This document shows positions 58,776 through 62,564 of a stretch of DNA of 62,564 nucleotides, piece after piece. Position 1 is the stretch's first letter; each line of letters starts with the position of its first letter. The notes under the pieces are model-generated. The model did not search any database. It saw only the letters and a program-made list of their open reading frames with translations, and was not told the DNA's origin. The translations under genes and the position numbers were made by a program. This DNA is from Terriglobia bacterium (lineage in GTDB: Bacteria; Acidobacteriota; Terriglobia; Bryobacterales; Bryobacteraceae). The DNA is taken from positions 1 to 62,564 of the forward strand of contig JAJPJN010000038.1 of NCBI GenBank assembly GCA_021324185.1. The letters are read 5' to 3'.

Positions 58776-58849
58776 CGGCCGACGGGCATGGGCGGGCATA
58801 GGCAGGAACGAATCTGCTGAGGTTGTAGACTGCGGTTGCGAGGGATGAT

Positions 58850-60370
58850 TTGAGCACCATTGCAAATGACACCGCTGAGATTCTGACTGCTTTCGGCGTT
58901 AGAAAAGAGTCCTTCTCCAGCGGAGATTTCTGTGTACGCACGCCGATTACTGGTGAAACAATCGGGCAGGTTCAGAGCACGGCAGCCGCCGAGGTCAACC
59001 GCCGGATCGAGGCCGCCCAGGCAGCCTTTATCGAGTGGCGCAACGTGCCCGCTCCGAAACGGGGCGAATTCATTCTGAAATTCGGTGAGACTCTGCGCGC
59101 CAACAAGGAACGGCTCGGGTGCCTGGTGACGATTGAGGCGGGCAAGATCCTGTCCGAGGGACTGGGCGAAGTCCAGGAGATGATCGACGTTTGCATTTTT
59201 GCAGCCGGCTTGTCGCGGCAGCTCCACGGGCTGACCATCGCGACCGAACGGCCCAACCACAGAATGATGGAGACGTGGCACCCGCTCGGGGTGGCGGGTA
59301 TCATCTCGGCGTTCAACTTCCCGGTGGCGGTGTGGGCGTGGAATGCGGCGCTGGCGCTGGTCTGCGGGAATGCAATTGTATGGAAGCCGTCCGAGAAAAC
59401 ACCGCTCACGGCGCTCGCCACGCAAGCCCTATTCGAGAAAGCGGCAGCGGATTTCGGCGGTGCCCCCCAGAATCTTTCCTCCGTTTTGATTGGCAGCCGG
59501 GGGGTGGGTGAGGCGCTGGTGGATCATCCGCTGGTGGCGCTGGTTTCGGCTACCGGATCGACGGGCATGGGGCGGCAGGTGGGGCCGCGTTTAGCCAGGC
59601 GGTTTGCGAAATCGATTTTAGAGCTGGGCGGTAATAATGCGGCCATTGTTTGTCCATCGGCCGATCTGGATCTGACGATTCGCGCTGTCGCATTCGCAGC
59701 GATGGGGACGGCCGGGCAGCGCTGCACAACCTTGCGGCGCTTGCTTGTGCAGGAAAGCATTTACGGCGGCTTGCTGGCGCGGCTGAAGCAGGTTTGGGCG
59801 TCCGTGGCGGTGGGCGATCCGCGCCAGCCGGGCACGCTGGTGGGACCGCTCATTGACGGGCAGGCGTATGAATCGATGCAAAAGGCGCTGCAGGAAGCGC
59901 GGGCGGCAGGAGCGAGCGTGTTCGGGGGCGAGCGCGTTTGTATTGAAGGGCGGGATGCGGCGTTCTATGTGAAACCGGCGCTGGTCGAAATGCCCGAACA
60001 GAACGAGACGGTGAAGCGCGAGACATTTGCGCCCATTCTTTACGTGATGCGGTATCGAGATCTTGAAGAAGCGATACGAATTCACAACGACGTTCCGCAG
60101 GGGCTCGCGTCATCCATTTTTACCAACGATCTTCGGGAAGCCGAGCGCTTCTTATCTGCGGAAGGTTCCGATTGCGGCATCGCGAACGTGAACATCGGGC
60201 CTTCGGGGGCGGAGATTGGCGGCGCGTTCGGTGGCGAGAAAGAGACCGGCGGCGGGCGTGAATCCGGCTCGGATGTATGGAAGTTCTATATGCGGCGGGC
60301 GACGAACACCATTAATTACGGCTCGGAGTTGCCGCTGGCACAAGGCGTTCAGTTTGAGATTGCGCCGTGA
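58850..60370 (+). CDS. ALDH7-type aldehyde dehydrogenase
   Basis: The product is 506 aa. The catalytic Cys lies in GTAGQRCTTLRRL near residue 289 and the general-base Glu in ILELGGNNAA near residue 260. The NAD loop is SATGSTGMGRQV near residue 225. The C-terminal block GGAFGGEKETGGGRESGSD is characteristic of the ALDH7 group, whose members oxidise alpha-aminoadipic semialdehyde in lysine breakdown (AmaB) or similar aldehydes. The start is a TTG (58850) with GAGGG six bases upstream. It is divergent from the chimeric gene, with 97 bp between starts. Confidence 0.88.
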   Translation: MSTIANDTAEILTAFGVRKESFSSGDFCVRTPITGETIGQVQSTAAAEVNRRIEAAQAAFIEWRNVPAPKRGEFILKFGETLRANKERLGCLVTIEAGKILSEGLGEVQEMIDVCIFAAGLSRQLHGLTIATERPNHRMMETWHPLGVAGIISAFNFPVAVWAWNAALALVCGNAIVWKPSEKTPLTALATQALFEKAAADFGGAPQNLSSVLIGSRGVGEALVDHPLVALVSATGSTGMGRQVGPRLARRFAKSILELGGNNAAIVCPSADLDLTIRAVAFAAMGTAGQRCTTLRRLLVQESIYGGLLARLKQVWASVAVGDPRQPGTLVGPLIDGQAYESMQKALQEARAAGASVFGGERVCIEGRDAAFYVKPALVEMPEQNETVKRETFAPILYVMRYRDLEEAIRIHNDVPQGLASSIFTNDLREAERFLSAEGSDCGIANVNIGPSGAEIGGAFGGEKETGGGRESGSDVWKFYMRRATNTINYGSELPLAQGVQFEIAP

Positions 60371-60373
60371 TGT

Positions 60374-60685
60374 TCACTTGGGGGCGAAGATCGATTTCAA
60401 CTGAGAGATCAGCTCAACGGCGGCAATCCAGATATTCAGCAGACCCAAACCGCTGAGCGCGGCGCGAAAGTACGGGCTGACCCAAACAGCGGCAAAGCGC
60501 GGCGAGTGAACGGGCACCCAGCTTTGGTCCCAATTGGCGAGCCATGGAAAGACAGTGAGGAAGATGCCGATTTCGAGCGCAAAAATCACCATGCAGAAGC
60601 CCAGAACACGGCGATGCCAGCGTACAAAGCGGTTTTGCTTTTTGCCGGTTTCGTGGGCTGAAGGCGCTTGCGCTGGAGTGGTCAT
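60374..60685 (-). CDS. 103-aa membrane protein of the rnhB operon
   Basis: The product has a hydrophilic N-terminus (TTPAQAPSAHETGKKQ) and two hydrophobic segments at about 28-48 (LGFCMVIFALEIGIFLTVF) and 73-92. WDQSWVPVHSPRF lies between them. No family was recognised. Its ATG overlaps the rnhB stop (ATGA), so it is the last gene of the rimM-trmD-rplS-rnhB unit. It converges on the ALDH gene with 3 bp between the stops. Confidence 0.7.
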   Translation of the reverse strand: MTTPAQAPSAHETGKKQNRFVRWHRRVLGFCMVIFALEIGIFLTVFPWLANWDQSWVPVHSPRFAAVWVSPYFRAALSGLGLLNIWIAAVELISQLKSIFAPK

Positions 60686-61455
60686 GCGAGGGCCTCTTGA
60701 GTGATCGCCGCGAGAACAGCGGCTTCGAATTCGCCGGTTTCAAACAGCTCGCCTTGTACTGGCTGGCCGAGATAACCGGTCCAATGGGTGTGAGGGCTGC
60801 TGGCGCGAACCGGGAAAAAACTGAAGCGATGGAGAAGTGTAGGGCCGTGTTTGCGGAGGGCGCGTTTGTGATCGGGTGTCGAATAGCCTTTGTTCGAAGC
60901 CAGATGATATTGCGGGAAGACCTGGTCCCATTGCGCCAGGCATTCATCGCGATGCACTTTGGCCAGGATGGAAGCGGCAGCAATGGCGCGGCAGCGCGCA
61001 TCGCCATCAATTAAGGGAAGCTGCTCGACGGGAAGGTCAATCTTTATCGCATCGATCAGCAGATAATCCGGCTGGATAGAGAGTGCTTCAACCGCGCGCT
61101 TCATCGCCAGGCGGGAAGCTTGCAGGATGTTGATCTGATCGATCTCGTAAACATCGGCTGCGCCCAGCGCCCAGGCAATGGAGCGCGCCTTGATTTGCCG
61201 GGCCAGCTTTTCGCGATCGGCGGCATCGAGAATCTTGCTGTCATGCAGGCCGCGAATAGGACGCTCGGGATGGAGAATGACTGCGGCGGCGAAGACCGGG
61301 CCGAACAAGCAGCCGCGGCCGACTTCATCGACGCCTGCAACGTGCGTAAAGCCGCGCGCGCGGGCTTCGCGCTCATAGGTGCTCAGGCAACGGATAGACC
61401 TGTCGCAGGCGCCGTTTTTCGGTACTGTCTTGCGGCGATTGCCGGTGTTTGCCAC
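60682..61455 (-). CDS. rnhB: ribonuclease HII
   Basis: The product is 257 aa. It cleaves RNA in RNA-DNA hybrids and single ribonucleotides. The active-site Asp-Glu pair lies in VAGVDEVGRGCLFGP near residue 41, the next acidic residue in GLHDSKILD, and the last in LLIDAIKI near residue 130. SILAKVHRDECLAQW and GYSTPDHKRALRKHGPT are further family blocks. The start is GTG at 61455, giving a 38-residue basic extension before the domain. The gap to rplS is 15 bp. The C-terminal 30 residues extend beyond the usual domain. Confidence 0.92.
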   Translation of the reverse strand: MANTGNRRKTVPKNGACDRSIRCLSTYEREARARGFTHVAGVDEVGRGCLFGPVFAAAVILHPERPIRGLHDSKILDAADREKLARQIKARSIAWALGAADVYEIDQINILQASRLAMKRAVEALSIQPDYLLIDAIKIDLPVEQLPLIDGDARCRAIAAASILAKVHRDECLAQWDQVFPQYHLASNKGYSTPDHKRALRKHGPTLLHRFSFFPVRASSPHTHWTGYLGQPVQGELFETGEFEAAVLAAITQEALA

Positions 61456-61470
61456 GGCTGCGCCTGGAAG

Positions 61471-61821
61471 CTATTCGCGCTCGCGGAGCCGTGCGGCTTT
61501 GCCTTTCAGGCCACGCAGGTAGTACAACTTGGCGCGGCGGACGCGGCCGGTCCGGATCAGATCGATGTGATCGATGACCGGCGCATGCACGGGAAAAATG
61601 CGCTCCACCCCCTGGCCGAAGCTGACTTTTCGAACCGTAATGGTTTCCCCCATGCCCGTGTTCTTGCGGGCGATCACGGTGCCTTCAAAGGCCTGAAGAC
61701 GCTCCTTGTCGCCTTCTTTAATACGAACGTGAACGCGGATGGTGTCGCCCGGGCGAAACTCGGGGTGGGGCGTCTGGCGTGCGTTCTTGCTGATGAATTT
61801 GCTAACAAGTGCGTTTTGCAT
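61471..61821 (-). CDS. rplS: 50S ribosomal protein L19
   Basis: The product is 116 aa, the usual length. The L19 core is clear: [56 protein letters not shown] and [20 protein letters not shown]. It sits at the interface of the ribosomal subunits. The frame is open to 61920 within trmD; the ATG at 61821 gives the standard MQNALVSKF start and lies 7 bp after the trmD stop. Confidence 0.96.
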   Translation of the reverse strand: MQNALVSKFISKNARQTPHPEFRPGDTIRVHVRIKEGDKERLQAFEGTVIARKNTGMGETITVRKVSFGQGVERIFPVHAPVIDHIDLIRTGRVRRAKLYYLRGLKGKAARLRERE

Positions 61822-61828
61822 GTTGGTC

Positions 61829-62530
61829 CTATTGTCCTTGGCGGCTCGGGAACAGGTCCGGTCGAAGCCGCTGTGTTTTTTCGCGCGACGCTTGCTGGCG
61901 CCAGCGCCTGATCTCCTCATGATTGCCGCCTAAAAGCACTTCAGGCACTTTCCAGCCGCGAAACTCCGCGGGCCGGGTATACTGCGGGCAATCCAATAAT
62001 CCGTCGTTCTCCACGCTAAAACTTTCATTGCGCGCGGAATCTTCATTTCCCAGCACGCCCGGCAGCAACCGCGCCACCGAATCCACTATCATGGCGGCAG
62101 CCAGCTCGCCGCCGCTCAACACAAAATCTCCGATCGAGATCTCGTCATCGGCCAGATGCTCAGCGACGCGCTCATCCACGCCTTCATAACGGCCGCACAA
62201 AAGGACGAGATCGTCCAGTTCCGCGAACCCTTGCGCCATGGATTGCGTGAACGGCCGGCCTTGCGCCGAAAGCAGAACGACTTTCTGCTTGGCATTCCGC
62301 GCGGGCAGGATCGCCTCGACCGCTTCGAATAGAGGTTGTGCTTTCAACAGCATGCCCTCACCGCCGCCAAACGGCCGGTCGTCTACAGAACGGTGACGAT
62401 CGTAAGTCCAGTTTCGCAGATCATGTACCCGAATTTCCAACAGTTTGTCCGCTTGGGCTCGCGCGACAACGCCGTGGTTAAACGGCCCAAGGAAAAACTC
62501 TGGAAAGATCGTCACGATGTGGAACGTCAT
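61829..62530 (-). CDS. trmD: tRNA (guanine-37 N1)-methyltransferase
   Basis: The product is 233 aa. This SPOUT enzyme methylates G37 beside the anticodon and prevents frameshifting. [11 protein letters not shown] opens the protein. The catalytic Asp is in [13 protein letters not shown] near residue 50. The knot contains [13 protein letters not shown] and [17 protein letters not shown]. Later family parts are [21 protein letters not shown] and [10 protein letters not shown]. It begins 3 bp after the rimM stop (ATG at 62530), in the usual operon order. Confidence 0.96.
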   Translation of the reverse strand: MTFHIVTIFPEFFLGPFNHGVVARAQADKLLEIRVHDLRNWTYDRHRSVDDRPFGGGEGMLLKAQPLFEAVEAILPARNAKQKVVLLSAQGRPFTQSMAQGFAELDDLVLLCGRYEGVDERVAEHLADDEISIGDFVLSGGELAAAMIVDSVARLLPGVLGNEDSARNESFSVENDGLLDCPQYTRPAEFRGWKVPEVLLGGNHEEIRRWRQQASREKTQRLRPDLFPSRQGQ

Positions 62531-62533
62531 CGT

Positions 62534-62564
62534 TCAGAGTTCCAATAAACCTTCGGGCAGCTCG
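62534..62564 (-). CDS. rimM: C-terminal end of 16S rRNA processing protein RimM (partial)
   Basis: The last 31 bases encode, on the minus strand, ELPEGLLEL followed by TGA at 62534-62536. This LPxGLLEL tail is how RimM proteins commonly end, and rimM is the regular neighbour before trmD. The identification rests on nine residues plus gene order. The rest lies outside the window. Confidence 0.72.
   Translation of the reverse strand, partial: ELPEGLLEL

Noticed and set aside
58331-59425. 365-residue N-terminal extension of the carboxypeptidase-regulatory gene
   Set aside because: It runs antisense to the ALDH gene and across the chimeric ORF, has no family features, and lies before a clear signal peptide start at 58330.
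1-62564. tRNA, rRNA or riboswitch in the intergenic regions
   Set aside because: The gaps are short and none showed a convincing T-arm, cloverleaf or aptamer consensus on reading; a covariance-model scan would be needed to exclude small RNAs.

Overview
The window looks like a chromosomal segment of an Acidobacteriota member, most like the Bryobacterales/Solibacter group. This is inferred from content, not from a marker-gene match. It is moderately GC-rich and compactly coded, with many 1-4 bp start/stop overlaps and frequent TTG/GTG starts. Typical of that phylum are two very large Oar-type TonB-dependent receptors with an N-terminal carboxypeptidase-regulatory domain, a CRTAC1-type FG-GAP/UnbV protein, a PEP-CTERM protein, runs of secreted TPR proteins, a Tat-exported Gfo/Idh/MocA oxidoreductase, an orphan HpnB-type glycosyltransferase and two Ku genes. 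No rRNA, tRNA, CRISPR array, transposase or phage gene was recognised.

Layout. 0.2-7.2 kb: a secreted debranching-type glycosidase coupled to a periplasmic trehalase, then a membrane protein, a DUF1275 protein and zwf. 7.2-15.6 kb: UbiD-type decarboxylase, FabG-type reductase, the agmatine-to-putrescine pair (aguB, aguA), an HpnB-type glycosyltransferase, a methyltransferase, a TPR/MA-type metallopeptidase and DoxX. 15.8-21.4 kb: Oar receptor 1 with a strong terminator, then nadA and moaA. 21.4-26.9 kb, minus strand: one tightly packed six-gene run, SGLT symporter - 64-aa membrane protein - galK - DUF4123 - PAAR - lactate permease. 27.2-36.5 kb: a secreted beta-helix protein, a FecR/Gly-rich protein coupled to an EVE-domain protein, DUF3224, Ku 1, rlmH, DUF2007, a coupled oxidoreductase/dipeptidase pair, a 28-codon membrane ORF, an XRE-type regulator and a frameshifted yceI. 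36.5-44 kb: GH31 glycosidase, an unknown protein, and a seven-heme cytochrome c with three secreted TPR proteins.

44.1-52.4 kb is a polysaccharide block: Oar receptor 2 joined without a gap to a GH10 xylanase with two carbohydrate-binding modules, then a PEP-CTERM protein and a CRTAC1/UnbV protein. 52.4-58.8 kb is the most unusual part. It holds two different Xre/RES toxin-antitoxin modules in opposite orientation, Ku 2, and a 2.44-kb segment bounded by direct copies of the Ku 5' end. The second copy forms an in-frame chimera (26 Ku residues joined to a secreted POTRA-like protein). That segment probably separates Ku 2 from its ancestral promoter. The window ends with a TTG-start ALDH7-type dehydrogenase and the conserved rimM-trmD-rplS-rnhB operon, read leftwards, of which only the tail of rimM is present.

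The leads most worth pursuing are the chimeric Ku/POTRA insertion, the sugar-uptake/DUF4123-PAAR/lactate-permease operon, the paired RES modules (one with Ser replaced by Cys at a core position), and the Oar-xylanase-PEP-CTERM-CRTAC1 run.
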